Shown here piece after piece: positions 63,992 to 64,000 of a DNA stretch of 64,000 bases. Both the position numbers and the translations under genes were made by a program. The stretch covers positions 49,945-113,944 of the forward strand of contig CAYZRX010000003.1 in NCBI GenBank assembly GCA_964480945.1. The letters are read 5' to 3'. Source of the DNA: VGWB01 sp964480945. GTDB lineage: Bacteria; Bacteroidota; Ignavibacteria; UBA10030. The stretch's first letter is position 1; each line of letters opens with the position of its first letter. The notes beneath the pieces were generated by a model. The model had not been told where the DNA came from, searched no databases, and saw only the letters and a list, made by a program, of their open reading frames with translations.

Positions 63992-64000
63992 ATCAAGATC

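Noticed and set aside
1..64000. CRISPR arrays, rRNA, tRNA, insertion sequences or phage genes
   Set aside because: I looked for regularly spaced repeats, tRNA-like cloverleaf arms, rRNA-like stretches and transposase or integrase motifs and found none; a covariance-model or profile search would be the firm test.

Overview
The window is a 64 kb piece of a draft scaffold; one run of 10 N marks a contig join at 8662-8671. It is GC-rich and almost fully coding, from a Gram-negative bacterium. Several features point to the FCB superphylum (Bacteroidota, Ignavibacteria or Chlorobi-like). These are a PorV/PorQ-type outer-membrane protein, a DUF2851 protein, a secreted asparagine-synthetase-B-like protein of a kind common in that group, many large secreted beta-rich proteins, and a promoter upstream of the PorV-like gene that fits the Bacteroidota TTG / TAnnTTTG pattern. 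Placement within the group is inference. No rRNA, tRNA, CRISPR array, transposase or phage gene was seen.

Region 1 (1-6.2 kb, minus strand) is a catabolic operon. In transcription order it holds a URO-D-family protein, an exported class V aminotransferase-like protein, an FGGY sugar kinase of xylulokinase type, an RbsA/MglA-type ABC ATPase, and a sodium:solute symporter that runs off the left edge. Region 2 (6.8-19.3 kb) holds secreted and peripheral genes: a four-repeat secreted protein, a CtpA/Prc protease, a group II amino-acid decarboxylase, a DUF4440 remnant, an orphan LytTR regulator, a 1085-residue BNR-repeat protein and a PKD/HYR lipoprotein. Region 3 (19.4-20.6 kb) looks like a methyltransferase gene and an FAD-oxidoreductase gene joined by a deletion.

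Region 4 (20.7-43.6 kb, mostly plus strand) is housekeeping: an LD-carboxypeptidase, purN-purH, and a cell-elongation set mreB-mreC ... mreD-PBP2-rodA. That set is interrupted by thrB-thrC and an acyl-ACP desaturase. A TSUP transporter with its DUF1634 partner, dcd, pyrF and DUF2851 follow. Two minus-strand genes (asparagine-synthetase-B-like, TPR protein) come before dxr-rseP.

Region 5 (43.7-50.9 kb, plus strand) is the most interesting block: a secreted beta-sandwich-like protein, a FecR-domain protein, an outer-membrane barrel protein and a CHASE2-class III adenylate cyclase. The FecR protein and the barrel protein share a similar Ig-like domain. I read the block as a possible trans-envelope signalling module that ends in cAMP synthesis. 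A small stand-alone cNMP-binding protein at 54.3 kb could be an effector.

Region 6 (51-64 kb) has the PorV-like gene with an attenuator-like leader, a dodecin, a nitrilase-family amidase, dnaX with an A9 slippery run followed at once by a -1 stop, lon, and a 5-oxoprolinase cluster (pxpB-pxpC-MFS-pxpA). A DUF2461 gene reaches the right edge.
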